Positions 1 to 9,293 are shown, numbered from the stretch's first letter. The stretch is DNA of 64,000 bases from Alicyclobacillus shizuokensis NBRC 103103 (GCF_001552255.1 NZ_BCQV01000021.1:1-64000); one strand, 5' to 3'. A program made the numbers and translations. The notes: generated from the letters alone by a model not told the origin.

Positions 1-109
1 TAAATACGGCGCGTATCCTCGGATACTGGGACAGTGTTGGCGAGCAGGTCTCGTTACTCGAGGCGATGAACCACGAGGGCTCGGGCCCGGACAAAAGGGG
101 GATGACGTC

Positions 110-2008
110 ATGAGCTTTCTCTCTCGTCTCAATGCGTATCGGGCCGAAGAAGAGGAGTTGCGCTGGGAAGGAACCTTTCTTGATTACCTGGAGATTGTCC
201 GCCAAAACCCCGACGTGGCGAAGACGGCCCATAACCGGATTTACGATATGATTGCGGACGCCGGCATTGAGACCGACGCGGACGGACGCCGCCACTATCG
301 GTTTTTTGAACGCGAACTGTTCGGCCTGGACGCCACGATAGAGCGGTTGGTTGAGGAGTATTTTCACGCTGCGGCCCGTAGGCTCGAGGTGCGCAAGCGC
401 ATCCTGTTGCTCATGGGACCGGTCAGCGGCGGAAAATCCACCATTGTCGCCATGCTCAAGCGCGGCCTGGAGCGGTACAGCCGCACCCCGCAGGGCGTCC
501 TGTACGGCATAAAAGGCTGCCCGATGCACGAAGAGCCGTTGCATCTGATTCCGGAGGCGCTGCGCGATGAGTTTGCGGCCGAGTACGGTGTCCGCATTGA
601 GGGCAACCTCTGCCCTGCCTGCCAGCTGCGCTTGGAACTGGACTTTGGCGGGGACATCGAGAAGGTACCCGTGGAGCGCGTCATTCTGTCGGAAACCAAG
701 CGCGTGGGCATCGGCACCTTCAGCCCGTCTGACCCCAAGTCCCAGGATATCGCGGACCTGACCGGCAGCATCGACTTTTCCACCATCACGGAGTACGGAT
801 CGGAATCCGATCCGCGCGCATACCGTTTTGACGGCGAATTGAACAAGGCAAACCGCGGGCTGATGGAGTTTCAAGAGATGCTCAAGTGCGACGAGAAGTT
901 CCTGTGGCATTTGCTGAGTCTGACCCAAGAAGGCAACTTCAAGGCTGGTCGGTTTGCTCTGATATCCGCGGACGAGATGATTGTCGCCCACACTAACGAG
1001 GCGGAATACCGGGCGTTCATCGCCAACAAGAAGAACGAAGCGCTGCAGTCGCGCATGATTGTCATGCCCATCCCGTACAACCTGCGAGTGGACGACGAGG
1101 TCAAGATCTACGAGAAGCTGGTCAAGCAAAGCGATTTGCGAGGCATTCACATTGCCCCGCACGCTCTGCGCACGGCGGCCATCTTTTCGATCTTGACCCG
1201 CCTGCGCGAGTCCAAGAAGCAGGGCATCGATCTGCTGAAGAAGCTGTATGTGTACAACGGCCAAGTTGTGGAGGGCATCAAGGACGCGGATGTGAAGGAG
1301 CTCAAGGAAGAGTTCCCGGACGAGGGCATGTTCGGGCTGGACCCGCGTTACATCATCAACCGCATCTCGACCGCCCTGGTCCGCCAGGACACCACCTGCA
1401 TCAACGCCTTGGACGTGCTGCGGGCCATTAAGGACGGGCTGGATCAACACGCGTCGATTTCGAAAGAGGATAAACAGCGCTTGCTCAATTTCATTGCGAC
1501 GGCCCGCAAGGAGTATGACGAGATGGCGAAGACCGAGGTGCAGAAGGCGTTCGTCTACTCCTTTGAGGAATCGGCCAAAACCCTGCTGGAGAACTACCTG
1601 GACAATGTCGAGGCGTACTGCAGTTGGCAGAAGATCAAGGACCCGTTGACCGGCGAGGAGATGGACCCGGACGAGAAGTTGATGCGTTCGATTGAAGAGC
1701 AGATTGGCATCTCCGAGAACGCGAAGCGCAGCTTTCGCGAGGAGATCCTCATTCGCATTTCGACCTACGCGCGGCGTGGCAAGAAGTTCGACTACCGCTC
1801 GCATGAACGGCTGCGCGAGGCGATAGAGAAGAAGTTGTTTGCTGATTTGAAGGACATTGTGAAGATCACGACATCGACCAAGACCCCGGATGAATCGCAG
1901 CTGAAGAAGGTCAACGAGGTCGTGGCCCGGTTGATTGATGAACACGGCTACTGCGCGGTCTGCGCGAACGAGCTTTTGCGCTACACCGGCAGCCTGCTCA
2001 ACCGATGA
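110..2008 (+). CDS. prkA: PrkA serine protein kinase / AAA+ protein
   Basis: The 632-residue protein matches the usual PrkA length (about 631). It starts at ATG 110 behind an AAAAGGGGG ribosome site. Residues 103-110 form a Walker A loop (GPVSGGKS) in an N-terminal AAA+ module, and the C-terminal third is the kinase-like PrkA region. In Bacillus, PrkA is a sporulation-associated protein of the inner coat and mother cell. In enterobacteria the homologue YeaG acts in stress and stationary phase. The next genes are yhbH and spoVR, the partners that travel with prkA in many genomes, and only 39 bases separate it from yhbH, so co-transcription is likely. The promoter must lie upstream of or inside bases 1-109, where I could not identify one. 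Family assignment is firm; whether it is a kinase or an AAA+ protease-like ATPase is debated for the family. Confidence 0.96.
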   Translation: MSFLSRLNAYRAEEEELRWEGTFLDYLEIVRQNPDVAKTAHNRIYDMIADAGIETDADGRRHYRFFERELFGLDATIERLVEEYFHAAARRLEVRKRILLLMGPVSGGKSTIVAMLKRGLERYSRTPQGVLYGIKGCPMHEEPLHLIPEALRDEFAAEYGVRIEGNLCPACQLRLELDFGGDIEKVPVERVILSETKRVGIGTFSPSDPKSQDIADLTGSIDFSTITEYGSESDPRAYRFDGELNKANRGLMEFQEMLKCDEKFLWHLLSLTQEGNFKAGRFALISADEMIVAHTNEAEYRAFIANKKNEALQSRMIVMPIPYNLRVDDEVKIYEKLVKQSDLRGIHIAPHALRTAAIFSILTRLRESKKQGIDLLKKLYVYNGQVVEGIKDADVKELKEEFPDEGMFGLDPRYIINRISTALVRQDTTCINALDVLRAIKDGLDQHASISKEDKQRLLNFIATARKEYDEMAKTEVQKAFVYSFEESAKTLLENYLDNVEAYCSWQKIKDPLTGEEMDPDEKLMRSIEEQIGISENAKRSFREEILIRISTYARRGKKFDYRSHERLREAIEKKLFADLKDIVKITTSTKTPDESQLKKVNEVVARLIDEHGYCAVCANELLRYTGSLLNR

Positions 2009-2047
2009 GCGGTTTTCGAGCACCCTGGTGTGAGAGGAGGGAGCGTG

Positions 2048-3211
2048 ATGGCGGCCTCGCAGTTCACCCTCAGCAAGGAAGACTGGTCCCTGCACCGAAA
2101 AGGGTACCAGGACCAGGAACGGCATCGAGAAAAGGTCAAGCAGGCCATCAAGGAGAATCTGGCAGACCTTATCAGCGACGAAGGCATCATCATGAGCGAT
2201 GGGCGGCAGATTGTCCGGATTCCAATCCGTTCCCTGGAGGAATACCGGTTTCGCTACAACTTCAACAAGAGCAAGCAGGCCGGCACGGGCAAGGGGGACT
2301 CCCAGGTGGGTGACGTGATTGCCTCCGATGGGCCGCCGCAGCCCGGACAGGGGCAGGGAGCCGGCAACCTGCCCGGCGTGGATTATGTGGAGGCGGAGGT
2401 GGCGCTGGAGGACATCGAAGCGGAGCTGTTTTCCGAGTTGACCCTGCCCAACCTCAAGCCCAAGTCGCCGGATGACGTGGTGGCGCGCGACATCGACTTC
2501 CGCGATGTGCGAAAAACCGGCCTGGCCAGCAATATCGACAAGAAGCGCACGCTGCTGGAATCGCTTCGTCGCAGCCAGCGGGAATCCGCTCGCCAGGATG
2601 GACTAAACTGGCGGATACGCCCGGACGACTTGCGCTACAAGACCTGGGAGGACGTGGAGGAGCCTGATTCCCAAGCTGTGGTGCTCGCCATGATGGACAC
2701 GTCAGGCAGTATGGGGCTGTTCGAGAAGTACTGCGCGCGCACATTTTTCTTCTGGATGACGAGGTTTTTGCGGACCAAGTACGAGACGGTGCAAATCCGC
2801 TATATCGCCCACCACACGGAGGCGCGCGAGGTCAGCGAGGAGCACTTCTTCACCCGCGGGGAGAGCGGCGGCACCATCTGCTCATCGGCTTACGAGTACG
2901 CGTTGACGCTCATCGAGAAAGAGTATCCGCCGCAGCGGTACAACATCTACCCGATACACTTCTCGGACGGGGATAATCTGACTTCGGACAATGAGCGGTG
3001 TGTGCGGCTGGTGGAAAAACTGTGCGAACAATCGCAAATGTTTGGCTACGCGGAAGTCAATCAGTACGGTCGCGGGTCCACTCTGATGAACGCCTTCGGG
3101 AAGATCAATCACCCGTATTTCCGGACCGTCGTGATCCGCGAGAAGGCTGGAATCTACCAAGCCCTGAAGGCGTTTTTCAGCGTCCGCGACGACACCTCGC
3201 GGCCGGCGTGA
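2048..3211 (+). CDS. yhbH: YhbH-type sporulation protein (DUF444, VWA-like)
   Basis: This 387-residue DUF444 protein is close in length to Bacillus YhbH (392). The C-terminal half carries a von Willebrand A-like fold, with a MIDAS-type DTSGSMG motif (DxSxS) near residue 225. The N-terminal part is charged and low in hydrophobics, so the protein is cytosolic. I chose ATG 2048 because GAGAGGAGGG sits 6-7 bases ahead; an in-frame GTG at 2030 overlaps that ribosome site and is less likely. It lies between prkA and spoVR on the same strand. These three proteins are thought to act together in sporulation (Bacillus) or stress (YeaG-YeaH-YcgB in enterobacteria). The biochemical role is unknown. Confidence 0.93.
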   Translation: MAASQFTLSKEDWSLHRKGYQDQERHREKVKQAIKENLADLISDEGIIMSDGRQIVRIPIRSLEEYRFRYNFNKSKQAGTGKGDSQVGDVIASDGPPQPGQGQGAGNLPGVDYVEAEVALEDIEAELFSELTLPNLKPKSPDDVVARDIDFRDVRKTGLASNIDKKRTLLESLRRSQRESARQDGLNWRIRPDDLRYKTWEDVEEPDSQAVVLAMMDTSGSMGLFEKYCARTFFFWMTRFLRTKYETVQIRYIAHHTEAREVSEEHFFTRGESGGTICSSAYEYALTLIEKEYPPQRYNIYPIHFSDGDNLTSDNERCVRLVEKLCEQSQMFGYAEVNQYGRGSTLMNAFGKINHPYFRTVVIREKAGIYQALKAFFSVRDDTSRPA

Positions 3212-3232
3212 CGGCGATGGGGAGGGGCTTGG

Positions 3233-4705
3233 ATGAACGACGCGGAGCTGAAGGAACTGGAGCGCTCGATAGAGTGGATCATGGAGATTGCGGACGGGTT
3301 CGGCCTCGATTACTTTCCGATGCGGTACGAGGTGTGCCCGTCCGATGTCATCTATACGTTCGGCGCGTACGGCATGCCGACACGGTTCAGCCACTGGAGT
3401 TTCGGGAAGGCGTTCCATCGCCTCAAGCTTGAGTACGATTTCGGCCTCAGCCGCATCTACGAGCTGGTCATCAATTCGAACCCGTCGTACGCGTTTTTGC
3501 TGGACGGAAACACGCTGCTGCAGAACAAGACGGTCTGTGCGCACGTGCTCGGCCACTCCGATTTCTTTAAGAACAATATCGCCTTTGCCCAAACCTCGCG
3601 GGACATGGTGGAGAGGATGGCGGCGAACGCGGAGCGGGTGCGCCGGTACGAGCTGGAGTACGGGCGGCAGCGGGTGGAACAGGTGTTGGACGCCGGTATC
3701 GCCCTGCAGCAGCATGTGGACGCCTCGTGGCACGCGGATACGGTGCGGCGCGAGCGGATGCGACGCCTGTGCGAGGACAAGTGGCAGCGGGCGCGCCCGC
3801 GCACGGGACCTTACGACGATTTGTGGCAGATTGGCGAGGAGAACGGATGGAACGGGACGGATGGGCAAGCGAAACATGGGGGCGACGAGGCGGGGGCGGA
3901 CGCTTATGCCCGACGCTCAGCGCAACGGATGCTGGTCCCGGAACGTGACCTGATGCTGTTCCTCATCGACTACAGCCGGGTGCTCGAGGAGTGGGAACGG
4001 GATATCCTCTCCCTGCTCCGGGAAGAGATGCTGTACTTTTGGCCGCAGCTGGAAACCAAGATCATGAACGAGGGCTGGGCGACCTATTGGCACCTGCGCA
4101 TCATGCGCGAGATGGATTTGACGGACGCGGAGGCCGTCGATTTCGCGCAGATGCACGCCGGTGTCGTGCTTCCTTCGCGCACCACCATCAACCCGTATCA
4201 ACTGGGACTGGCCATCTGGGAGGATATTGAGAAGCGTTGGAATGACCCTACAGAGGAGGAGCGGGAACGGTTTGGTCGGGAACCGGGCCAGGGTCGGGAC
4301 AAAATGTTTGAGGTGCGCGAGACGGAGACGGACGTTTCTTTCCTGCGCAACTACTTGACCAAGGAACTGATTGAAGACCTGGATCTGTACCTGTACCAGA
4401 AGATAGGAAATGAATGGAAGGTTGTGGAGACCGATTGGGAAAAGGTGCGCGATCACCTCTGCGCCTCGCGGGTCAATGGCGGCATTCCGGTGATTTGGGT
4501 GGCGGACGGGGATTACCACAACAACGGTGAGTTGTACCTGAAGCACGGTTATGAAGGGGTGGAACTGGACCTCAAGCACGTCGAGAAGACGCTGCCGTAC
4601 GTGCACCGGCTGTGGGGACGCGGCTGCCACCTGGAGACGGTGGTGGACGACCGGGCGGTCCTGTTCAGTTACGACGGTAGGCGGGTGCAGCGCAAGTTTT
4701 TGTAA
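3233..4705 (+). CDS. spoVR: SpoVR family protein
   Basis: The product has 490 residues, slightly longer than Bacillus SpoVR (about 468). ATG 3233 follows a GGGGAGGGG ribosome site and comes 21 bases after the yhbH stop. It shows the family's features: an N-terminal aromatic-rich segment, the central MNEGWATYWHL block and the C-terminal lysine/arginine-rich part. SpoVR is needed for normal spore cortex formation in Bacillus; the reaction is not known. A charged, glycine-rich stretch at about residues 205-222 looks like a lineage-specific insertion and could explain the extra length. It closes the prkA-yhbH-spoVR cluster. No strong terminator follows; a 13-bp palindrome (ATGGAC-C-GTCCAT, 4732-4744) lies downstream. 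Confidence 0.95.
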   Translation: MNDAELKELERSIEWIMEIADGFGLDYFPMRYEVCPSDVIYTFGAYGMPTRFSHWSFGKAFHRLKLEYDFGLSRIYELVINSNPSYAFLLDGNTLLQNKTVCAHVLGHSDFFKNNIAFAQTSRDMVERMAANAERVRRYELEYGRQRVEQVLDAGIALQQHVDASWHADTVRRERMRRLCEDKWQRARPRTGPYDDLWQIGEENGWNGTDGQAKHGGDEAGADAYARRSAQRMLVPERDLMLFLIDYSRVLEEWERDILSLLREEMLYFWPQLETKIMNEGWATYWHLRIMREMDLTDAEAVDFAQMHAGVVLPSRTTINPYQLGLAIWEDIEKRWNDPTEEERERFGREPGQGRDKMFEVRETETDVSFLRNYLTKELIEDLDLYLYQKIGNEWKVVETDWEKVRDHLCASRVNGGIPVIWVADGDYHNNGELYLKHGYEGVELDLKHVEKTLPYVHRLWGRGCHLETVVDDRAVLFSYDGRRVQRKFL

Positions 4706-4753
4706 CCCCATATCGCCGGCGAGTCGAGTGGATGGACCGTCCATTAAATTCGG

Positions 4754-4780
4754 TTGATTCCCGTGCTTTCATGTTATACT
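4754..4780 (+). promoter_or_regulatory. Candidate sigma-A promoter
   Basis: TTGATT (4754-4759) and TATACT (4775-4780) are separated by 15 bases, which is short. They lie 35 bases before the TTG start at 4816. A palindrome at 4732-4744 just upstream could be an operator. Assignment is tentative because of the spacing. Confidence 0.35.
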
Positions 4781-4815
4781 GCAAACAACGATAGAAATGG
4801 AAGGCAGGGTATGCA

Positions 4816-5277
4816 TTGCGCATCCAATCACGGGGAGCATTGGCGGTAGCGGCGGCGGTGCTGGGGATTGCGGGTTTGCTGGTGCAGGCGGGATTGGGCA
4901 ACCGCGGCGGTGTGGTGACGGTGGCGGCTTGGATCATCAACATCCTCCTGCTTGTGCTGCTGTTTTGGGCGGGGCGACTGGCGAAACAGCACGCCTGGCG
5001 GCCGGTGTGGACAGGCGCGTGGGTGGGGGCGGTGTATGGGGTGTTTCGCGGCTTGGCCGGTTTTTTCACCCATGTAACGGCGGAGCAGTTGCAGAAGAGT
5101 TCCCATGGGCAATTGTCTCAGGATGCTATCGAGAAAGCGGTGGCCTTGGCCAACTCGACGACCACCCACTTCATTTCCCTTGTGACCATGATTGTGGTGT
5201 GGGCCATTGTCGGACTGATTGTGGCGTGGCTGGGCGGATCGACCACACGGCGGATGGTCGACGAGGACCGCGAGTAG
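4816..5277 (+). CDS. Small multi-pass membrane protein, unknown
   Basis: The 153-residue protein has about four hydrophobic segments: residues 7-26, 30-50, a short one near 68-85 and 118-140. It is probably an integral membrane protein. The start is TTG 4816, preceded by GGAAGGCAGGG with 6-7 bases of spacing; the ATG at 4811 is out of frame. The N-terminus looks like a membrane anchor rather than a cleaved signal. I recognise no catalytic motif and cannot name a family. The layout, with hydrophobic pairs and an amphipathic loop at 80-115, resembles small DUF4199/DUF4013-like membrane proteins only loosely. It stands alone between spoVR and a convergent ABC transporter pair. A plausible promoter lies just upstream. 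Confidence 0.6.
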   Translation: MRIQSRGALAVAAAVLGIAGLLVQAGLGNRGGVVTVAAWIINILLLVLLFWAGRLAKQHAWRPVWTGAWVGAVYGVFRGLAGFFTHVTAEQLQKSSHGQLSQDAIEKAVALANSTTTHFISLVTMIVVWAIVGLIVAWLGGSTTRRMVDEDRE

Positions 5278-5448
5278 GCAGGCCTGGGCGCCGGATTCAT
5301 AAGCCATCCAATACGAATGTCACCGTGGGGCGGTGGGAGATCGGAACTAACTCAGTGGTTCAGCGCTTGGTGGATGCTGCGCCAAGCCGCACCGCCGACA
5401 TCAAGGCGCGCGCGGCTTAGCGGCTGGCATCCGCTTGTGCGGCAGGCA

Positions 5449-6405
5449 TCACCCGTTTCCGGATACGTCGCGGCGGGTGAAGGTCAACCATGAAACCACA
5501 TGGAAGATGACAAAGTACACCGCCAGCACGATGATGGAGAAGGTCAGAGTCATCCCCTTCACCACCGGTGTCCCTTCCATGTACTGGGTGAGGTCGGTGT
5601 TGGCAAAGAGAATGAATTTGACCCAGGTGTGGTTGCTCAGAACTTCCACCAGCGTACTGCCGACGAACAGGAGCAGGAGCGAGATGGCAATGGCCAAGCT
5701 GCTGCTGCGCAACAGGACGGAAATCATGAACGAAATGGTGACAATCATCAGCAGGTTCACGCACTTGAGCCCGTAGGTCGAAAGGACATGCGCGAACATC
5801 GGCATCTGATGAATGTGGCCGGACGTGTCCGCGTACAGGTACGGGGTGGCAAAGCCATCAAAGCCAAACACGATGCCGCCGACCAGCCATGCGGCGACGG
5901 CCAGTTCCACAATCAAGGCGAGTGCGAACAAGAGACTGGCGGCGTACTTGGCCATGAGGATTTTGCTGCGACGAACCGGCCGGATGAGCAGCAGTTTGAT
6001 AGCCCCGGACGAGAATTCGCTGGCGATGATGTCCGCCGCCACGACCGCGGCGAACAAGGTGACCAGCACCATCAACGAAGCGGCGCTATTGGTGAAATCC
6101 CAGGCCGAGTTCTTGGCCGGAGGGATGTCGTGGTCGAGCCGGTACTGGTTTTCGTTGATCTGAGTCTGCAATTGGGTTCTGGTGCTGGCTGGGAGCTTGT
6201 CCCCGGAACGGTCGAGGGTCTGCTGCAATTGCTGGTTCTCCTGTTTCAACTCCTGCCGCCAGCTCGTATGCGTGGCTTGCGAGTGGGACGCCTTGTCGGT
6301 CAGCGCAGCCATCGCGATGACCGCGAGCAACAGGAGGGCGCCGAAAATCCAGGTGCGCAGCCGGCGGTAGATTTTCACGTTTTCATTGTGAATGAGCTGC
6401 AGCAT
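5449..6405 (-). CDS. ABC-2 type transporter permease
   Basis: The 318-residue membrane protein has an N-terminal anchor (about residues 16-38), a roughly 60-residue outward loop rich in Gln (QELKQENQQLQQ), then five hydrophobic segments from about residue 105 to the end. This is the topology of ABC-2 subunits such as BcrB/YxlG-type exporters. ATG 6405 is chosen because AGGAGG lies 8 bases upstream; a GTG at 6414 would overlap that site. The upstream ATPase gene overlaps it by 23 bases, so the two are co-transcribed and surely form one exporter. The substrate cannot be told from sequence; relatives export bacitracin-like peptides or are of unknown function. Confidence 0.85.
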   Translation of the reverse strand: MLQLIHNENVKIYRRLRTWIFGALLLLAVIAMAALTDKASHSQATHTSWRQELKQENQQLQQTLDRSGDKLPASTRTQLQTQINENQYRLDHDIPPAKNSAWDFTNSAASLMVLVTLFAAVVAADIIASEFSSGAIKLLLIRPVRRSKILMAKYAASLLFALALIVELAVAAWLVGGIVFGFDGFATPYLYADTSGHIHQMPMFAHVLSTYGLKCVNLLMIVTISFMISVLLRSSSLAIAISLLLLFVGSTLVEVLSNHTWVKFILFANTDLTQYMEGTPVVKGMTLTFSIIVLAVYFVIFHVVSWLTFTRRDVSGNG

Positions 6406-7312
6406 GCTGCCCACCTCCTGTCACTTCGAGGAATTGGTCCTCCAGGCTCTTGGTCCGACTCTGGATGGCGTACACCGCGACACCGTGCTCGACCAACCGG
6501 CGGTTGATCTCCGGGATATCGTCGCGCGCGGCGGCAAGACGCAGCGTTTGCCCGCTCACCTCGACTTCGGTCTGCCCACAATCCGCCAACACCTGTCTGG
6601 CGATGTCGGCCGCATCCACCTCAAACTCCACCAACTGGGCCTCCTGATGGGCCTGCTCCCGCACCGTCTGCACCTGCACCAAGCGGCCGTTCTGGATGAT
6701 GGCGACGCGGTCGCACATCAGTTCCATCTCGGTCAATAAGTGGCTGGACACGATAACGGCCACCCCTTGATCCTCGGCCAGGTGGCGAAGGTGATCACGC
6801 AGTTCGCGGATACCGGCCGGATCGAGCCCGTTGGTGGGTTCATCGAGGATGAGGACAGACGGGTTGTGCAGCAACGCTTGCGCCAGACCGAGACGTTGAC
6901 GCATGCCGAGCGAGTAGGTCTTCACCTTTTTGTGTATGGCCGATTCCAATCCGACAAAACGTACAATCTCGTCAATCCTGTCCTTGCCTATCCCTTTGTG
7001 CATGCGCGCGTACAAACGCAGGTTGTCGTAGCCGGACAGGAATTTGTACATTTCAGGATTTTCTACTATTGCGCCGACGTGGCGGATTGCCTCTTCAAAC
7101 TCGGTGCGAATATCGTGGCCGTGGATGCGCACATGTCCGTGGGTGATAGAGATGAGTCCCACCATCATGCGGATGGTCGTGGTCTTGCCCGCCCCGTTGG
7201 GGCCCAGCAGACCAAACACTTCGCCGGGTTGGATGTCCAGCGAGAGGTGGTCCACCACAGGCCTGCGGCCGAGGGTCTTGGTCAATTCCCGGATTTCGAC
7301 TGCCGCCGGCAT
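6383..7312 (-). CDS. ABC transporter ATP-binding protein (BcrA/CcmA type)
   Basis: This 309-residue ATPase has all nucleotide-binding motifs: Walker A GPNGAGKTT near residue 38, signature YSLGMRQRL near 138, Walker B VLILDEPTNGLDP near 157 and the H-loop SSHLL near 192. The final 90 residues form the extra C-terminal region common in BcrA-like and NatA-like exporters. ATG 7312 has AAGGAGG about 7 bases upstream. It is the first gene of a two-gene operon with the ABC-2 permease that it overlaps. No two-component system or MarR gene is adjacent, so I cannot link it to antibiotic sensing. An export role is inferred from the family. Confidence 0.9.
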   Translation of the reverse strand: MPAAVEIRELTKTLGRRPVVDHLSLDIQPGEVFGLLGPNGAGKTTTIRMMVGLISITHGHVRIHGHDIRTEFEEAIRHVGAIVENPEMYKFLSGYDNLRLYARMHKGIGKDRIDEIVRFVGLESAIHKKVKTYSLGMRQRLGLAQALLHNPSVLILDEPTNGLDPAGIRELRDHLRHLAEDQGVAVIVSSHLLTEMELMCDRVAIIQNGRLVQVQTVREQAHQEAQLVEFEVDAADIARQVLADCGQTEVEVSGQTLRLAAARDDIPEINRRLVEHGVAVYAIQSRTKSLEDQFLEVTGGGQHAAAHSQ

Positions 7313-7497
7313 GCTTCAACCTCCTTGCGTATCGGGATTTGTTTGGATGCAGGGTCCATCATAGCATAGTTCTGTATGTTATGGTTGAGAACTTTGTCGA
7401 AGGGGCGAGGAAGATTGGCTGCGGACATGGGTTCTGGGGTCAGGAATTCCTGAAACGCGGCTGTTTCGGTTATGCTATCTTATATTAGGGGATTTGG

Positions 7498-8328
7498 GTG
7501 TTCGTGGGGAGGTGTCCCATCACGACCGGGAAGGCCGCGTCAAACGAAGGTGGTAGCGCCCAATCGCAGAAAGTCGGCCGTGGGCGCGCCGAGGCATGGA
7601 CAGCAACAGCTGGCCGCCAGTCTGGGGGTTCTGGGGCCGCGGATGGGCGTCATTTGGCTGTACCCCGGCCCAAGGTAGTCGGGTTACGCGAAATTGCGGT
7701 GACGGTTGTCTTGTTTGCGGTAGGTGTGGCCTGCGTTGTGGCGTTTTTTCACTACGACCAATCGGATAGGCTGTCCAGGCTGATCATCGCCTCTGGTCCG
7801 CTTGCCAGCGTCATCGGGATCATCCTGATGACCATCTTTTGTATCATTCCGGTGCCCTCGGAGTTTCTCATCGTCATCTTAATGAAAATCTTCGGACCGT
7901 GGCTGGGTAGCCTGTACAGTTGGGCGGGCTCCATGCTGGGAGCCATGACGACGTTTTGGCTGGCCCGCCGTTACGGGGGAAAGATGCTGCGCCGCTTCAT
8001 CACCGAGGAGCGGTTTCAGCAGGTGAATGAGTGGATTGGCCGCGGCGGGCCGCTCGGCCTGTTGTTGGCGCGCGTGGTTCCGCTGCCATTCATCGTCGTC
8101 AATTATACCGCCGGCGTCATGAAGTCGGTCCGTACATGGGATTACTTCTGGACATCGGCGGTGGGTGGCATTCCCTATTACGTGGGAGCGGCTCTGGTGT
8201 TTCTCGGCGTCTCCAAGCGCCGCTACCTGATCTGGCTCGTCATCGGCGGGATTGTCATCGTCCTGATTTGGATAGGCGGATATTTGCTCAACCGCCATGT
8301 GCGCAAACTGAAACGGTGGGCTCATTGA
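7498..8328 (+). CDS. TVP38/TMEM64-like VTT-domain membrane protein
   Basis: The 276-residue protein carries a VTT (SNARE-associated/DedA-like) domain over about residues 100-235. This includes the re-entrant segment IPVPSEFLIVILMKIFGPWLGSLY and the helix with ARVVPLPFIVVNYTAG, a typical arginine-proline family motif. A first membrane helix lies at about 65-83, and the last ends at about 265 with a basic tail. GTG 7498 is preceded by TTAGGGG with 6 bases of spacing. The first 57 residues are polar and could be partly non-translated if translation starts later, but I see no better start. DedA/TVP38 proteins are linked to lipid scrambling and membrane homeostasis; the exact role here is unknown. 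Confidence 0.82.
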   Translation: MFVGRCPITTGKAASNEGGSAQSQKVGRGRAEAWTATAGRQSGGSGAADGRHLAVPRPKVVGLREIAVTVVLFAVGVACVVAFFHYDQSDRLSRLIIASGPLASVIGIILMTIFCIIPVPSEFLIVILMKIFGPWLGSLYSWAGSMLGAMTTFWLARRYGGKMLRRFITEERFQQVNEWIGRGGPLGLLLARVVPLPFIVVNYTAGVMKSVRTWDYFWTSAVGGIPYYVGAALVFLGVSKRRYLIWLVIGGIVIVLIWIGGYLLNRHVRKLKRWAH

Positions 8329-8356
8329 GCCAGGCCGAGGTAGCCCCGCGAGGACG

Positions 8357-8524
8357 TTATGCTCCTGCTCCAACAGGCCAGCCATCGCTCCTGCCAGGAT
8401 AGGCGCTTGGCTCCGTCTTGAAGATCATGGAGTCCGCTTCTGAACTGGACTGCATGGGGGTGCCCTGTACGCCTAACGTGTGCTCGGCTTCCGTCCGACC
8501 GGCGTACACTAACTATTTGTTCAT
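8357..8524 (-). pseudogene. Possible small ORF with in-frame amber codon
   Basis: On the minus strand, ATG 8524 follows a very good ribosome site (GAAGAGGAG, 7-base spacing). The frame reads Met-Asn-Lys, then TAG, then about 50 open codons with GC-rich third positions ending at TAA 8359-8357. The predicted peptide is hydrophilic and matches no family I recognise. It could be a broken small gene, a leader peptide or chance. The rest of the 8329-8624 gap shows nothing else I can support. Low confidence. Confidence 0.22.
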
Positions 8525-8624
8525 GGGCATTCTCCTCTTCCATGTCTGCGGCCAGTCTCTCTCGTTCTGTCGCTGGCCGCCTGTTCCGCCCGGCTGTCAG
8601 CGAACTGTTCGGCCGGCAGCGGTT

Positions 8625-9293
8625 TCAGTCTGCGATGCGCGCATCGGTCGCTTTCGGGAGGGCGTACTGAAGCCGCAGCAGATGGTATTCGAACAACCAC
8701 TCCAGCGCCTCCAGGTGCCGCTTGGCGTCAGATGGGGTCCGTCCCCACGCGTAGATGCCGTGGTTGCGCACCAGCACACCCGGGACATCGGGGTGGGCGA
8801 CGGCGGCGACCGCGCCGGCCAGCCGGTTGAGGTCCGCGTGGTTCTCGACAATCGGCACCTCAATCCGCGCGTTTTCCTCCCAGTGGCCGAGCGCTTTGAG
8901 CAGTTCGTAGCCTTGCAACGGGACCGCCCCGGCCGAGAAATACAGGTCGGACGCCAAGTTGTTGTAGAGCGTGTGAACGTGCAGCACCGCGCCACAGCCC
9001 ATACGGGTGTACAGCTGCGTGTGAACCGCCGTCTCGGCCGAGGGCTTTTCTGTGCTGGCTTCGACGAGTTGGCCGTGCTCGTCCACCAAAATCACGCCGT
9101 CCTCCGACAGGTGCTGTTTATCCCAACCGCTCGCCGTGATGGCGATGACCAGCGGGGCGTCGGTGACCCTCACCGACAGGTTGCCGCTGGTGGCCGGAAG
9201 CCAACCGCGCGCGGCCAGCTCGCCGGCCAGTTGGCAGACCTTCTGCCGCGCCGCGCGCACCGCAGGCGCGGCCGGATCGACCGAAAATGCCAT
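8625..9293 (-). CDS. mtnB: Methylthioribulose-1-phosphate dehydratase
   Basis: The 222-residue protein is a class II aldolase-fold dehydratase of the methionine salvage pathway. It converts 5-methylthioribulose-1-phosphate to the diketone phosphate used by MtnW. Visible motifs: the substrate loop TSGNLSVR (about residues 36-43), the zinc-ligand pair in HVHTLYNN (about 108-115), the acidic residue in AETAVHTQLY and the third histidine in RNHGIYAWG (about 182-190). ATG 9293 uses an AAGGAG site inside the end of mtnX, 10 bases upstream; a GTG-type extension to 9317 is not needed. It is the last gene of the mtnW-mtnX-mtnB operon and so should be controlled by the SAM riboswitch at 11333-11433. 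Confidence 0.93.
   Translation of the reverse strand: MAFSVDPAAPAVRAARQKVCQLAGELAARGWLPATSGNLSVRVTDAPLVIAITASGWDKQHLSEDGVILVDEHGQLVEASTEKPSAETAVHTQLYTRMGCGAVLHVHTLYNNLASDLYFSAGAVPLQGYELLKALGHWEENARIEVPIVENHADLNRLAGAVAAVAHPDVPGVLVRNHGIYAWGRTPSDAKRHLEALEWLFEYHLLRLQYALPKATDARIAD

Noticed and set aside
1-109. Possible partial gene at the left edge
   Set aside because: No convincing frame or family match in the first 109 bases; only a small hairpin (GTATCC/GGATAC) is visible.
4732-4744. Short palindrome after spoVR considered as a terminator
   Set aside because: The 6-bp arms have a one-base centre, so they cannot form a proper hairpin loop, and no T-run follows; an operator is possible but unsupported.
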